Assembly: GCF_015832195.1 (NCBI RefSeq)
Contig: NC_052032.1
Location: 688,618-752,617 of the forward strand
Direction of reading: 5' to 3'
DNA length: 64,000 bases
Origin: Motacilla alba alba
Taxonomy: Eukaryota > Chordata > Aves > Passeriformes > Motacillidae
This document shows positions 1 through 12,799 of the stretch, one piece after another. The notes beneath the pieces are model-generated. The model was not told where the DNA came from and did no database searches. It saw only the letters and a program-made list of their open reading frames with translations. Each line of letters opens with the position of its first letter. Position 1 is the first letter of the stretch. Position numbers and translations under genes: made by a program.

Positions 1-364
1 ACCCTTGTCTGCAGCAAAGCAAAAGAGGCTGATTGCTCCAACCTCCTTGGGAAGCTTTGATACTGCTCTGCTGCTAGAGTGTCCTGCACAGGTTTCATCT
101 TGGCAGGAATGGAGCATCTGTCAATAGCAAGGATTGCTCTGCTCTACAGCCTGGGCCATTGGGGAAGGCTCTGACACAGCCACTAGAATTTTCCCTTTTT
201 CAGCCATAAAGTCAATATATTGCACTCCCTTATGCTGGGACAAGATCATAGACAGACAGCCAGGGGACAGACACACTGCTCTGACCATAGATAGCCAGGA
301 GACAGACACACAGTGCTCTGGCAGCACTTGGGCTCCAGCTGTTCAGAAAGACAAGTGTTTCTAC
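1..364. other. EXD3 intronic sequence at the left edge
   Basis: Follows the donor of EXD3 exon 6. I looked for the expected next segment (human RYPEVTSLSLEKL) and did not find it. No repeat recognised. An 124-codon plus-strand frame crosses exon 6 antisense and is not considered real. Confidence 0.6.
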
Positions 365-504
365 CTTAGGATGTCTCTGATATTGAAGCTGGGCTCACAC
401 CATGTGTCCAGGGTCTGCAAGAGCTTCCTCTGGAGCTCAGGATATTCTGCCACGTATTCTTCCACCAAGTTAGTTTTATCCTGGAGCAGTAGTGGGGTAC
501 ACAT
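365..504 (-). CDS. EXD3: EXD3 coding exon 6, last exon inside the window
   Basis: This 140-nt exon has a CTTCTCCTAG acceptor and a CTAAG|GTAGAA donor, and it leaves in phase 2. It encodes MCTPLLLQDKTNLVEEYVAE, then YPELQRKLLQTLDTWCEPSF and NIRDIL. Human EXD3 has MSIPLLLQDKVALVERYVAGFPDLQRRLLVLMDSWCQPGFDIKDVA. The methionine at its first codon is internal, not a start. It would be residues 154-199. The next expected segment (human RYPEVTSLSLEKL) is not visible in 1-364, so the gene continues beyond the left edge. The nuclease domain and the C-terminal zinc-ribbon-like region are therefore not in this window. Confidence 0.9.
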
Positions 505-930
505 CTAGGAGAAGGAATTATGTTAAAGCACTGTGCCCTGCCTTTGATTCCCATGGAGCATGACAGCAAGTCCCAACCCTGCCCAAGCTACCAGTGCTGC
601 CTACAGGAGTGCTGTGACATTTGTAACACAAGTATGAGCAAAGCTTCAGTGCAGCAGAGTACTGATCTCTGCCTCAGTGATGAACACAGCCAGGATTTGT
701 TACAGCAGTGGTTGCAGCCAGAAAAACCAGGAAAGAAGTGTAATGGGGGCTAATAAAATACTCTGTGCCTAACCTTGATGTAAAGGTACATCAACAACAC
801 AACAGGGACTTCTTGAGAATGGAGTAAAGCCTCAGGTGAAAGGCAGCAGGACTTGGGAGGGCCCTGATGGATCTCCTGCTAACAAAAGGTGGATCTGATG
901 ACAGAGGAGCCTGCAGAGGAAATGACTCAC
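505..930 (-). other. EXD3 intron between exons 5 and 6 (426 nt)
   Basis: A short intron, bounded by GTGAGT on the right and CTCCTAG on the left. No repeat or other gene is seen inside. Confidence 0.8.
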
Positions 931-984
931 CTTCTCTACATCTTGATCTGGCTGTAATTTCAGCTTAATACTCAGTATGGCTGC
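931..984 (-). CDS. EXD3: EXD3 coding exon 5 (54 nt)
   Basis: This small exon is 18 codons long and phase 0 at both ends. It has a TTTTCTAG acceptor and a GTGAGT donor. It encodes AAILSIKLKLQPDQDVEK. Preceded by NYKE from the 11419-11586 exon and followed by MCTPLLLQDK from the 365-504 exon, it reproduces the human order FRE-AATLGATLKLQPELGVEK-MSIPLLLQDK. It is too short to find as an isolated open frame; it was found by searching for the expected LKLQP segment. It would be residues 136-153. Skipping it would keep the frame but delete a conserved segment. Confidence 0.88.
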
Positions 985-2207
985 CTAGAAAACATGAAAA
1001 AAAGTTGTGTATTTAGAAGAACCCTACAGTGGATAAATGGGCATTATTCCAAAGTGAGATAAAATTCCTGTTATGCACATTTTTAATGTATTTATTATTT
1101 CTGTAATGTTGTCAAGCACAAATCCTGCAAACATTTGGCCACATTCATTCCACAAAAGTACAAGAACACTCCTGGCAGAGCTGCATATCCTGAGTAGCAA
1201 CAGCCCCTGGAGCAAAAATTAAAGATCAAGTTGTTGGGCAGAAGGCAAGTGAAGCACTTGGACAAAATCAGCTGGGATGGATATTTCCTATCAATGTCAT
1301 GGTAAAAACATCTGACCCACCATACCTTTCTGAGCAACCCTTATTGCATTTTATGAAAGCAACTCAAGATTTTAAACACGCTGAAATCAAAAGGTTCCAG
1401 TTTCTCTAATTCCTGAGTCACTCCACAGTCCTGAAAGCACCAGGGTCACCACAGGCAGCAAGGTGGGAAGAATTGTATTTTTCCCTTTCATGGGATCTCC
1501 AAATCTTTGATAAGCCAAGACCTGCCACATTTACAAACTGCCTCCAAATCAGGATCTTCTAGAACCTGCTGGGATGAACTGCAGGAAGTCAAGCTCAGAA
1601 GAGCTGGTTCAGCCACTGCCTGTCCCATCCCAGCTGGGGACCACAGGAATGGATGAAGCTCTAACTGTGCACTGCTTGGGAGGCACAGGCACTGATTAGG
1701 ATTTACAGGAGGTGAGAGTGTCTCATATCTGTGGTGTGTGAAAACACTTGGATCCCAAATACAGAATAAGCACTTAATGGGTGGCTTTAATATAGTGCCT
1801 TGTGCCAGTCACTGGGGCAGTCAGGGCAAGGAGCCTTGGAGCACCTCTGTGTGTTAGTGCTGAAGAGGGAACCAGGAATGAGGAGGTTGGACACGGAGTG
1901 TCCTTCCAACACTTCTGCCAAGTCAGGCTGCATTTTCCCAAAGGGCTGTGAGCAGTGCTAAAAAGACATCTGTGATCCTGGCAGAGCACGTGTGCAGAAC
2001 TGACCAGTGATGGGATGGAATCCACTGAACTCATAAATACCTGTTTATTCAGATCAGGATAAAACCAGTGTGGTAGGGCTTGGAGGAAAAGCTCTTCTCT
2101 TCCATAGGTTTCCTTGCTCTTGGTGATTGATTTTGATTTGAGAGAAAGACCAGGAAAAGGACACATTTGTCAAAATGGATACATGTTAGAACTGTGCTAC
2201 TTGTTGG

Positions 2208-2528
2208 AATATAGAACAGTAAATTGGTTGGGGTTGGAAGGGACCTTTAACAGGCAACCAGTTGTAATCCCTCTGCAGTGAGCAGGGACATCTTCAGCTG
2301 GATCAGGTTGCTCAGAGCTGCTGTCCAGCCTGACTTGAAATGTTTCCAGGGATGGGGCAGCCACAGCTTCTCTAGGCAACCTGTGCCAGGGCCTCACCAC
2401 CCTCACTGTAAAAAAAATCTCTTATATCTAATCTAAATCTCCTCTCTATTAGTTTAAAACCATCACCTTTTTTCCTACCACTCCAGACGCTGCTAAAATG
2501 TTTGTCCCCATTTTCCTTATAAACCCAG
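2208..2528 (-). mobile_element. CR1 LINE 3' fragment
   Basis: Read on the plus strand it has the inverted CR1 tail: ttggggttggaagggacct, then gggatggggcagccacagct, ggcaacctgtgccagggcc and the aatctcttatatctaatct stretch. Only the untranslated 3' part is present and no reverse transcriptase is encoded. It is a diverged copy in the intron between EXD3 exons 4 and 5. Confidence 0.85.
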
Positions 2529-3365
2529 TAACACATAAACAAAATGCAGTACCAAGTGTGCATTTCCCCAGGGAAAGAGAATCCCACCATGACATGTCAC
2601 CTGCATGAAACTTTTCTGGAAAAAAGCCAGAATAACGGAAGTGGGGGCAGGCACATGCCTTGAAATCAATTTCCTGTGATCACTCAAGTGCCACCTGAAC
2701 TCACCTCCTCACTGGCAGCACATGTCCTGCAGGGCCACACAAGCACCAGACACCTCACAGCTCATCCCTGCTCAAAGCAGTAGCAGTGGATTATGTTTCT
2801 TTCTGAGGAATTTGTGCCTGTATTTCACCCACTGCATCACAGACTAAGTGTGCAAAAGCAGAGAACCAACACATGCCATGGAAATTCAGCTGCTGTATCC
2901 TACTGCCCCACTTAGAAGTGGGAAAACAGTTTTTTCTGTTTGTTTTGTTTTAGGTTTGGTTTTGGGAAGTTTGGGTGGTTTGTTTTTTTTAACACTGCTT
3001 CATTGGAAGTCCAGGCTTCATCTTCAAAAGAGAAATCAAGAGAAGAACTTTAAGTGACAAAAAGAGGAATCACCATTAACACAGACACTGAACAGAAGTA
3101 CACAGGAGCGTTGCTTAGCCCAGCTAAACCTCAACCAAACCTCTCCAACTCCAGACTTCATAACTATTTCACAAGTCACAGGCAAAGAGCTGCTTCTTTC
3201 CTCTCACATTATCAGTTTAACAACACAATGTTCAAGCTGAGTGATTATTTTCAGGTTGAAGGTTGCTATTTCTGGTGTGGATGTGAAAAAGGGGTTTGGG
3301 TACCCAAAGCTTTTGCAGCTGGTTTTGCTTTCCTCCCAGCTCCTCAAGTTTGCTGAATCAACAGA

Positions 3366-3460
3366 AATCATAAAAAAAAAAAAGCCCCAACAAAAAACCC
3401 CAAAAAACAAACAAACAAAAAAACCCCCCAAACCAACAAACAAACAAAAAACCAAACCAG
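3366..3460 (+). repeat. A-rich simple repeat (AAAC-type)
   Basis: Irregular runs of A interspersed with aaac and cccc, including several acaaacaaacaaa blocks. It is low-complexity sequence with no coding meaning, although open frames rich in Lys, Pro and Gln cross it. Confidence 0.85.
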
Positions 3461-3847
3461 AAGAAAATATTTGCAACTCTCCAGGCCTTGTTTCATCATT
3501 TGATCTCATGAGTACCCCCTATTGTAGCCTTAGTTTTAACTGTAACATCCAACAGCTCCCTAATGGCTTTTTAATGTTCAGATTAACTTAACTGCAGCAC
3601 TGTTATCTACATGGCAGAGGTTTATCTCCAGCTCTACTAACTGTACAGGTGACTTAATCAGATGAACATGTGTGGTGTCAGGTTGGGTTTTTCTCTTTCC
3701 CTAGTTGGATATTCCACCCTGTCCCCAAGGGTGCAGAACAACAGATGTTCATTTGTCCAGAGTGTGGGGAGAGCCCTCCCTTCCCTGCCCAGGGCTGGCA
3801 GACGCAGCTCCCCCACAGCAGGCCTGGAGGACAGAGGAGCTCCAATC

Positions 3848-4030
3848 CCACAGAGATTCATGGAGTCTGCACAGTTGGAGAAGACCTCTAAGATCATCAA
3901 ACCCAACCATCAACCCAGCACCACCACAGCGTTCACTGCCAAACCATATCCCTAGGTGCCACATCCACACGTGTTTTTGAACATCTCCAGGGATGATGAC
4001 TCCATTGCTCTGGGCAGCCTGGCCCATAAG
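3848..4030 (-). mobile_element. CR1 LINE 3' fragment, older subfamily
   Basis: Contains the inverted tail ttggagaagacctctaagat, a degenerate caacccagcaccaccac segment, gtgccacatccacacgtgt and catctccagggatgatgac. This matches the CR1 type whose antisense reads 'gtgccacatccagtc..aacacctccagggatggtgac'. Strongly diverged and truncated at both ends. Confidence 0.75.
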
Positions 4031-7000
4031 CTGGTTATCAACAGCAGTTTAACATCCTCCAGCTGCAGCAGGAAATGGAGCAGGCAGAGCGATGGTGCTG
4101 CTGGCAGAACCTCTCTGCAGCAGGGAACACTCGGGGAGCAGGGCAGCTGCCTGGTCCATGCCTGAAGCTACACATGGAAGGAGAAGCATGAGCTGGGCCC
4201 TAGAAACAGGCACAAGGCTGGATCAGGGTGCAGCTCCAGGGGCTGGGCTGAGGGGAGGCCAGCAGAGATAACATCAGCCTATTTACAATGGGAATAGTAA
4301 GAGAAGAGATATGAGTAACTGTAATAAAGATGAAAGTGCTTGGCAGCTGTGTCTGTGGTCTCAACTCCGAGCTATTTAAAGATTTTGTTTTGTTATTATC
4401 GTGTTTTGAATTGTTTCACTCCACAAACAAGTTTTGTGTAAAAGGACCCTATTTTTAACAGTCTGTTTACAGCCGATAAGATCTCCAGCAAAGCAACACC
4501 TCATTCGCAGGCTCATTTGACTCGGAAAACAAACACTCTAATGAGGCCGAGCAGGCTGTAACTGAACGGGTGAGAAACCCCCTCCCCACCCAGAGCTAGC
4601 CAGGGAAGCTGGAATCTGGCAATCCCGGTCATCCAGCTGCAGATCCTCGGGCTGGATCAGCAGGGCTGCCCAGATCCTGAACAGCAGGTACCCCCCGGCT
4701 TCACCAGCTGGTCAGTAAGAGCCAAAATCCGAGGCAGGATTCAGGAACATGGGCAAGCTCTGAGGAATGCTGAGATATTGACACCTACCAGGGTCTACGA
4801 ACTCCCTCAAACCCCAAAGAGAGTATTATTGTCATGGCTGGTGGTACAAGGAGCCTTTGCACAAAGATATGTTTCATCCACAGAGAGTTTCTAGCATAAT
4901 CTAATAACAGCAATAGTTATCATTACTGCAGCACATAACAATGTTCAATCTGTACTAAACTCCCACAGATGACAACAAACCTGGGGGAGGCTGGTCCCCC
5001 TCTTGCCTTGAACCCCCCAGTGTGCCCAAGAGTGGGATGTGATGAATGCACTGCATGCACTGCTTAGTGCAGGAGAAAGGCTGATGGCCATTGCCTGATC
5101 CAACTCCCGTCCAAGCTCCTGAGTCTCCTCATCCTTGGGGAGCTTTGGGCCATTGTTTGACTTAATAATGGTGAATGCAAAAATCCCATCTGGACATTTT
5201 CTAATAGTTTTGTATCCCAAGGATAAATCCCTAAAATACAGCAGAAGGCTGGTTGAGTGTGGGGCAGAATTGAAAGCTGGGCAACACTACACTGAACCCC
5301 ACCTAACCCAGGTGTAGGTGCACTAACCAAAGGATGGGGGAAGTTTCCTAAACCTGACATGTTCAGGCCCAGCCACGAGCACCAGAACGCTCCTGCAGTC
5401 ACGCAAATGCAACCTACGAGTATGGGAAAGTGGGGAGTGCTCTGGAGCACAGACACCCTGCACCAATACCTGCTCCCCTCGGCTTGTTTTGAATGCAGTT
5501 GGCTCTGTCTCATCGAAAAATGACTATTCTTTCCACATACAGTACGAGGTGCAGGAAGCCACACAAGATCTTATCTGCAAGGGCATGTGCACTTGGGTGG
5601 TGTCTGCACTGACAATTTCTGCAGTTTTCCCACGGTGGGGTTCGCAGCAGAGGAATTGCCTCGCACAGGAGAACTGCTTGGAGTGCTGAGGCAGGACAGA
5701 CACCAGTGGTTGCTGATGACTCCTGCTCTTGGCTCTGCTGCAAGCGAGCTGGGACAGCACAAACACCTGCCTGACTGAGTGCACTATTTCTGAGCACACG
5801 GTGAGGGAATTTCTGAAAACCCAAAGAATAAACAAAACAACAGAAGGAGACTTTGCAGAGGAGGAACCAAAGTCAACTCCAAGAAAATCACAGTGATCAA
5901 AGCCTGGAAAATGGCAGAAATAATTGAGTAAAAGGCACACCAGGTATTAATCATTGGGCACATCTGTTTTGTGTTTTGGAATCACTCATTTCAAACTTGA
6001 GGCTAATCAGCTTTGCTGAGCTCTCAGAGTGCATCACTGCAAGTGGATGACATCGGGTTCGATGGTTGATTGCTTCCTGCTCAAAGGGCACTTCATACAC
6101 AGCTGGCTGTGGGAAGGTCTGCAGAAACCAGGGAAACACGACATTCCTGAGGTCCACACTCAGGAAAGAGTGAGACCATCAACATGGAGAGTGTGACAGG
6201 TTATTCCCAGCCAAAGAATTTGAGGTAGAGGGAGAGAAGTACAAGTCCATGTTGGAATATGCATGAGTGAGGGGAAGAGGGAACTGAAGCCCAGCCTTTC
6301 TGATTTGTGTCCCTCAGGTCACTCAGCAGTTTTAGGTGGGGTTTAACTGCTCGGCTCATTCTCTGAGCATTGCCCACCTCACCAGACCCAGACTCTGCAC
6401 AGCTGGATCTGCCGCACATCCCCAGGGCTGTCTCAGAGTCCAGAAATTCTGGCAGTAGGAGAGCAGAAATCTGCCATCTCATTTATGGCTCCCAGCAATG
6501 CTGAAGCTCCTTCCCCAGCATTCCCAAGGCACAGCCCAGGGTAGAGATGGCTCTGGAAGCTGGGAAGGGCAGCAGTGGTGGCCCATGGCCCGTGGGCTGG
6601 CCCCCTCTGCTCCAGAGGGGCATCACCAGGCAGGCAATGTGCCACTACAGCAGCAGGGTATGTTCAGAGGAAAAAGGGGTGGACACTGAAACATCATCTT
6701 CATGGGTGAAATAACTGCTGTAACATTTTCTTTGGGCTTCTGAGCCAATATGATTCTTAATTTAAAAGAAAAAAGGAAATACAAATGAACACACTTTAAA
6801 ATATAGTACATGCCTTTGTATAATTAAGGTGGTGAATGGAGATAAGAAGCAATATCAGAGACATTTTCCCTGGCCTGAGAACAGCTCAGAAAGAGCCAGA
6901 GTAAGGAAATAAAAAATCTGATTATCCGTTAATGTGCTCAATCAGTGCTAAACTGATCTCTACTGACAGATCTGCAGAGATACACTGCGTGTAGTCCAGC

Positions 7001-8257
7001 ACCATGGATGAAGTAGGGCTACAAACACCAACATCCCTGACTGTTCACAAAATCCCTGCGCTGAAACTGAAGGTCATGATGGGCATTTTACACTTCTGAG
7101 TATTTGTGCTCCTTAAAGTTTAACTCTGGTCAATCACCCTTTCTATTATGTCTGTAGCCGTATTGCTGACCAAAACCTGCAATTCTCTGTCTACAAAACT
7201 TTTTCTCTGGGTATTCCAAAATATTTTATGTCAAATTTTAACTGAATTCTACCAGATAACCCACATTATCTCAATTGAAAGAGCAAACATGAACCACAAC
7301 AAACAAGCCTTCATTATTTCTAGAAATTGATGGATAAATCATTAGATTAAAAAATATACTCTGCTTTTGAAAACAGAGAAATCTGAACAGACAGCAACTG
7401 AAAATCCTGTTAAAAATAAAATACTACTGGCTTCATCCAATATTCTTTTTTAAGAACCAAAATGATGAAGGGGAGAGAAACTCTGCGAATCACTGACAGG
7501 GAGGCTGGAGTGGGAGGTCTCTCAGGCCCAGGAATATTTCTGCTTGTCAGGGGCTAAAAAGATTATTTATTGTTTCCTTCCTAAACCCAGCTCCACTGCC
7601 ACCTGTTCAGAATTTACTATAAAGCTGTTAAACAAGACAAGAACTTTGATGCTGACTGTGAAAACAAGTTTCACTGTATCTGACCCGAGCAGCACTCACT
7701 ACTGATCCAGAAGCAAAGGAATTTGATTTTTTTCTTTAAGCACAGCTATCTTTTTACCTTTATAAGCTGTTTAAAAAATGTAAATAAAATAACTCAGTGG
7801 ACAATAGAGGGCATTCATCCCCCAGAAAGACAGCCGCCACCCTTAGACATGAAATATCGCAGCACATTAAGTCATGAGACCCCGCTAATCAAAGCTGACA
7901 GGGCCCTGAATGTGATTTCTGCTGAGACTTAGCGATATCATGGGGCACTGAAGCATGCACAGCCTGCCAGACTGCCCCTGTTCATGTGACAATGGCTTTT
8001 ATTCCCCAAAGAGGCCTGCGAGTGACAAGAGCCCCCTTTGTCTCCGGGCTCCCGCATTCGCAGTGCAAGAGAGGTTCATTCAAGCAGCCCCAGACACTCT
8101 TTGAAAGGCTGAAGTGTAACATAAGATGACCATGAAACACTAGCTTGCCTTCTGCCTACCCCTCATTCTTCTCCAGCACAGCCTGGCCTATTCAGGGCCT
8201 CTCGCAGCCCCGCTTGCGCTGCATTACCCCCGGTCTGCTGAATCCCAGCATTGTCCC

Positions 8258-8785
8258 GTGGCACCCAGTGCCCTTCCACACCACAACGGGGTGTCCTTCC
8301 ACAAACCCAGTGTACTTCCCCAAACCCAGCGTCCTTCCCACACCACACCCAGTGTCCTTCCACACCAGAACACCCAATGTCCTTCCACACCAGAATGGGA
8401 TGTCCTTCCCCAAACCCACTGTCCTTCCCACACCAAACCCAGTGCCCTTCCACACCAAACCCAGCACACTTCCCACACCAGAACACAGTGTCCTTCCCAC
8501 ACCAAATCCATCCAAAGTCCTTCTTGCACCACTTCCACTGACACTCAAGTGCCCTTCCCACACCAGAAACACCCAGCACCCTCCCCTCACCAAATACCCC
8601 CAGTGCCCTTCTCACACCAAATCCACTGCCACCCACTGCCCTTCCCACACAGCACTCATCCAGGGCATCCCATAGCACATCCTCCCACAGCCAGCACCCT
8701 TCCCACACGGTGTTCCCCTGTTCCCCAGCCCCCTTCCCCACACTGTGACCCCTGGCTCCCATCGCCCTTCCCACGCCACACCCGC
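8258..8785. repeat. Degenerate minisatellite, unit about 20-25 bp
   Basis: Units of the form ccagtgtccttcccacaccaaa recur about twenty times, with lengths varying between roughly 18 and 30 bp, and decay toward the right end. The plus strand is very C/A-rich. Long open frames on both strands here (Pro/His/Thr-rich on plus, Gly/Val/Trp-rich on minus) are consequences of the repeat. It lies in an EXD3 intron. Confidence 0.85.
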
Positions 8786-9504
8786 CCGGCAGCGCGGCAG
8801 AGCTCTGGCACCTCTGGCACAGCCCAGGTGGAGGGTGGCATGGAGCCATGGCTGGCCTTGGAGGGGATCTGGGAAGGGAACAAGGCTGCTGTGCTTCACT
8901 GGAACTTCCTGAGCGGGAGTGCTGAATCCTCCCATCTCCCCGTGCCATGGGGGCCACAACGAGCAGAGCTGGGAGCCCCTCACCCTCACTGCTCTCACTG
9001 CACTCTCAGAGCTCTCACTGCTGCTCCAGCAGCTGCACACTCCTGTCACAAATGAAAAAAAACGCCAGAGAGCCCGGACACCTCAAAACCCAGTTCCACA
9101 TCCCTGCTTTTCCCCAGCTCCCAGTGTCTGCCTGTTTCCTGCATCCCGAGAGCACAGTGCCATCCACTGGCGCTGCTCCCCGGCAGGTGCCTCCTCAGCA
9201 CAGCCCGTGCTGCTAAACCAGAACCAGAACCTGTTCTTAGTCCCCTTTCCCGTGCCCCGTGCCAGCACTGCCCCAAGCCCCGGGCTCAGCCTCTGACCAG
9301 CTCCCCCAAATCCAGGAGAAAGGAAGGGCCAGAGGTGCTCCAGCAATAAGCAACTGCCACAGCCATCCCCAGGGAGCTCTGGGATCTCATTTCCCAAAGG
9401 TAACGTTCTCCATAACCTCCATGAGGGAAAGGAGCCTTAACTCTCAGGGCAGAGGACATTCATGGTTTGCACACCACAGACAAAGGGAATAACCTGCTCT
9501 GGAA

Positions 9505-9835
9505 TAAATCACAGAATCCCAGACTGGTTTGGGTTGGAAGGGTCCTGAAAGCCTGAGCAGTTCCATCCCCTGCCATCAGCACAGACACCTCCCACTATCC
9601 CAAGGTGCTCCAAGCCCCGGTCCAGCCTGGCCTTGGACATTTCAGGGATCCAGGGGCAGCCCCAGCTGCTCTGGGCACCCTGTGCCAGGGCCTGCCCACC
9701 CTCACAGGGAGGAATTTCTTCCCGATATCCCATCTAAATTTCTCCTCTCTTAGCTTAAAATAGTTGCCCTTGTCCTATCACTATCTGCCCATGAAAAATG
9801 TAATCTCCCTCTTTTTTATAAGCCCTTTTAAGTAC
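9505..9835 (-). mobile_element. CR1 LINE 3' fragment
   Basis: Starts with aatcacagaatcccagactg and gtttgggttggaagggtcct, then ctgctctgggcaccctgtgc and ggaatttcttcccgatatcc. This is the antisense of a CR1 3' end. It lies left of EXD3 exons 3 and 4 and is inverted relative to the copy at 15708-16163. Confidence 0.9.
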
Positions 9836-10689
9836 TGAAACTGTAAAATACCTGGTGTTTTACTGCAAATACAGCAAGAAAATAAATGATGGTCAGGATT
9901 TGTATGGATTTCTGTCCTTTAGGTGAGAGACTGAAGAGCCAACAATCCTACATGTGAGTCTGCTTCACTGCCCCAGCTGAGAGATGGGGAAGAGAAGGAC
10001 AGATGGACACCCAGAGCCACTGCAAGGCTCAGAGCCCCAGCTCCAGGTTGTTTGGGGCTAGCTTGACTTAGGTATGTTCAGTCCCCAAGGGCAGTAAAAG
10101 ACTTCCTGTTATTTTTGTTATCCTATGCATCCTTCTGGTAACAAAAGAAAGCTAGAAGAAAGCTATGGTTGAGAGTGAGAAGCTGTTGAGGTTTCCTATT
10201 CTTCACACTGGGAATGAGCAGTAAATGATCTCTGCTGTGGAAGAAAAAACAGAACAACAATCCCACCAAAAAAATCTAGAGCTTTCCAAAGCTGGATCTA
10301 GAAAGAACTGTATTTCTAATGAAAACAACAAATATTTTTGTAGCCATGAACCTAAAAATCCCACTTGAATATAATCAAATAAGACATTTCTTCATGTTGT
10401 AATTGTCAAATATTCACATTCAAAAACTTTTTGAGCACAAGACTAAGTCTCAAGAAGCTACCAGGGAACTTCAAACCAAATACAAAATATCTTTGTTTCA
10501 GTATTGAAAGAAATCAAAAAGAATGGGATTCCAGGATGCCAGCTGGGAATTCAGCTGTACTGAAGAACAGGATTTTAAGAATGCTATTTGAGTTTTACTT
10601 TTGCTTAAAAACGTCAAGTTGTTATATACCATCCAAATGAACCATGCTTCTGGGAGAAAAACAAACCCTTTTGCCTTTAAAAAAGAAAG

Positions 10690-10842
10690 ATCATAGAATA
10701 ATTGGGAGGGACATTCAAGACCATTCAGTTCCACCCCCCGCCATGGGCCGGGACACCTTCCTCTACCCCAGGTTGCTCCAAGGCCTGTCCAAACTGGCCT
10801 GGAACAATTCCAGGGATGGGGCAACCCTGCTGGAGATGCTGC
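10690..10842 (-). mobile_element. CR1 LINE 3' fragment, short
   Basis: Begins gatcatagaataattgggag, then gccatgggccgggacacctt, ttgctccaaggcctgtcc and ccagggatggggcaaccct. Truncated CR1 tail about 600 bp left of EXD3 exon 4. Confidence 0.85.
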
Positions 10843-11418
10843 AGTGCTGTAACAGGGTAAAGCACACCAGATCCTGGGTCTGGTGAACTCCTGCCTGAGT
10901 CAACCACCCAGAAACAGACACAGGAGTTGTTACACATTTGGATATGAGCCTCAGTGGTAAAGAGGCTTCAAAACTCCTCCAACTGAGACCTAAGGTTGGG
11001 GTGATCACATGGGACCAATGAGGTTTTCCAAGCCCTCTGGCTGCAGGTGGACTGGAGATAGCACAGCAGGTCTATGACCAAGGACTAAAATCCCTTCTTT
11101 TCTTGCTAAGGACAAAAAAAACAAAAACGAATACAACCATCCCCTTAAATTCTCCAAATTAACACCTATTAACCCATTACTTTCAAAGGTCAGCAAAGGA
11201 GTGGAGGGAGGATTCCCTGGCATTCTGTCTTCAGTCAGCAGAAAAGCCAAGGCTGAGCCCAGGCTGCTCCTGTACATGGGAAGAGCACGCTAAGCTGCAG
11301 CATTCACAGCGTGCAGCTGCTGGGATGAAATGGAATTCACATTGAAATGCATCCAAAAAAGGACACAGACATTCACAGAGAGCTGGCAAGGTAAATTTAT
11401 TTGAAAGACATGACCCAC

Positions 11419-11586
11419 CTCTTTGTAATTGCCCTGGAGATAAAGATGACTGACATGTTCAAGCAAATAGTTCCGGTCTGCTGTGTGGAGCTGGTAAATG
11501 CTAATCAGGGGGTCAAGCAGATTAGCTGGGCACTGGGAGAGCATTCTGAGCACACGGGCCTGCAGCTTCTTCAGCTTGGTGCCAGA
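11419..11586 (-). CDS. EXD3: EXD3 coding exon 4, N-terminal helical region
   Basis: This exon is also 168 nt and phase 0 at both ends. The acceptor is TTTTTTGAAG and the donor GAG|GTGGGT. It encodes SGTKLKKLQARVLRMLSQCP, then LLDPLISIYQLHTADRNYLL and EHVSHLYLQGNYKE. Human EXD3 has the equivalent LRLKQLQARAVKVLTESP..LAAPLASIFQLQDADRSCLLAHVHRLHHEGRFRE. The conserved LQAR, ADR and LL-H-H-L-L spacing make the match convincing. It would be residues 80-135. The open frame runs past both splice sites, but the flanking residues do not resemble the family, which supports the chosen boundaries. The next exon is 10.4 kb away. Confidence 0.9.
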
Positions 11587-12799
11587 CTTCAAAAAACAAC
11601 CAAAAAACAATCAAACACAGGTTTGGTAAAGATGGCTGCGATTCAACGGTGGTTGAAAGCAGAGCTTGTTTAAACAGAGTAAGCAAATTCCTCTGGAAGG
11701 GATTCTCCGATTTCCCCTGGAGTCTGCAGGCAGAAATCACAACAATATGATACACATTTTTTCCACAGCACCCACTTTAAGAACATGAAATGTTTGTGGG
11801 GTAATTCTGGAGAAGGGATAGGGCCTTGTGCAAAAGTAAAATCTGAAACTGGAAAAATGCCCTTTGTGCTAACAGAGCTCTTCAGAAATTCTCCCCTCTA
11901 GTTCCCAGAAGAAAATATTTGAATCCAGCGACTCCCCTCCAGGGACATCTCACCTATCAGACATAAGAATTCCATTTTCATTCCCAGGCTTGCTGCTGGG
12001 TGTATGAAGGGTAGGGAAAGCAAAAGCACCATCAAAAGATGCACCGGCACAGGTATTTAAATCCTTGTGCTCCCAGGTGATCATTCACTCATGACACAGG
12101 AATTTCAGTGCCAGTAGTACCGATCCTGTAATGGCAGAGCTCAACATCTAACCAGAGCCATTTGGAAAAATGGGAAAGGAAGCAACACAAATGTAAAAGT
12201 ATCCTGCAGTTCAGAGCCAAAAGCTCACAGAAAATAAGAAAATCTCAGTAGGTCAGAATATCTGAAGGCAGAAGGAATGGTAAACATTAGGACATATAAT
12301 CTGATGACCCAACTTTACAGAACTAATCATTCAGCTGCTGAAAAGGCAGGCTATTCCCATTTTCTGCATTCTCACCATATGGCAGGAATTAAGCAATCCT
12401 ACAGTAACTGGCTTCTATTTGCAGAGCTGGAAGAACACACAGAGCAGATTTTTGCAACTGGGTTTCTCCTGACAGCAGGGATGTGGGTTCCAGTGGGAGA
12501 GCCTCCAGCCTGGAAAGCTGCAAGAGCAACGCTCCATCAGAGTCATTTGATCTGGAGAGATGAAATCCCAGCTTTGGAGGGGAAACAGTTCTGGCAGCAC
12601 AGCTCCCAGTATGACTTCATTTTCAGGCCAGCATGCCACAGATAACATCTCCCTGTGTTTTACACCTTATCACACTCTGTATAAGGCTACAGAGAAGATA
12701 GTGGACTTTGGAATAAAGGGAAACTAGAGATACTTGAGGAACATTGCAATCAATTGCTCTCTCCTCTCTCCCACCTCTCTTGCTTTCTCTTTTTCTAAC
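11587..12799 (-). other. EXD3 intron between exons 3 and 4 (1.2 kb)
   Basis: Single-copy sequence. A 122-codon plus-strand frame at 12277-12645 has no recognisable family and no start context worth noting. No repeat recognised. Confidence 0.75.

Larger units (their letters stand above)
985..11418 (-). other. EXD3 intron between exons 4 and 5 (10.4 kb)
   Basis: Holds the CR1 copies at 2208, 3848, 9505 and 10690, the A-rich tract at 3366 and the minisatellite at 8258. The rest (985-2207, 2529-3365, 4031-8257, 8786-9504, 9836-10689, 10843-11418) appears single-copy with no convincing exon. Segments at 4374-4565 and 7790-8120 look unusually non-random and may be conserved regulatory DNA. Confidence 0.7.

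Noticed and set aside
8145..9055. Frames of up to 265 codons, Pro/His/Thr-rich on plus and Gly/Val-rich on minus
   Set aside because: They follow the degenerate minisatellite at 8258-8785 on both strands at once, which is typical of low-complexity sequence.
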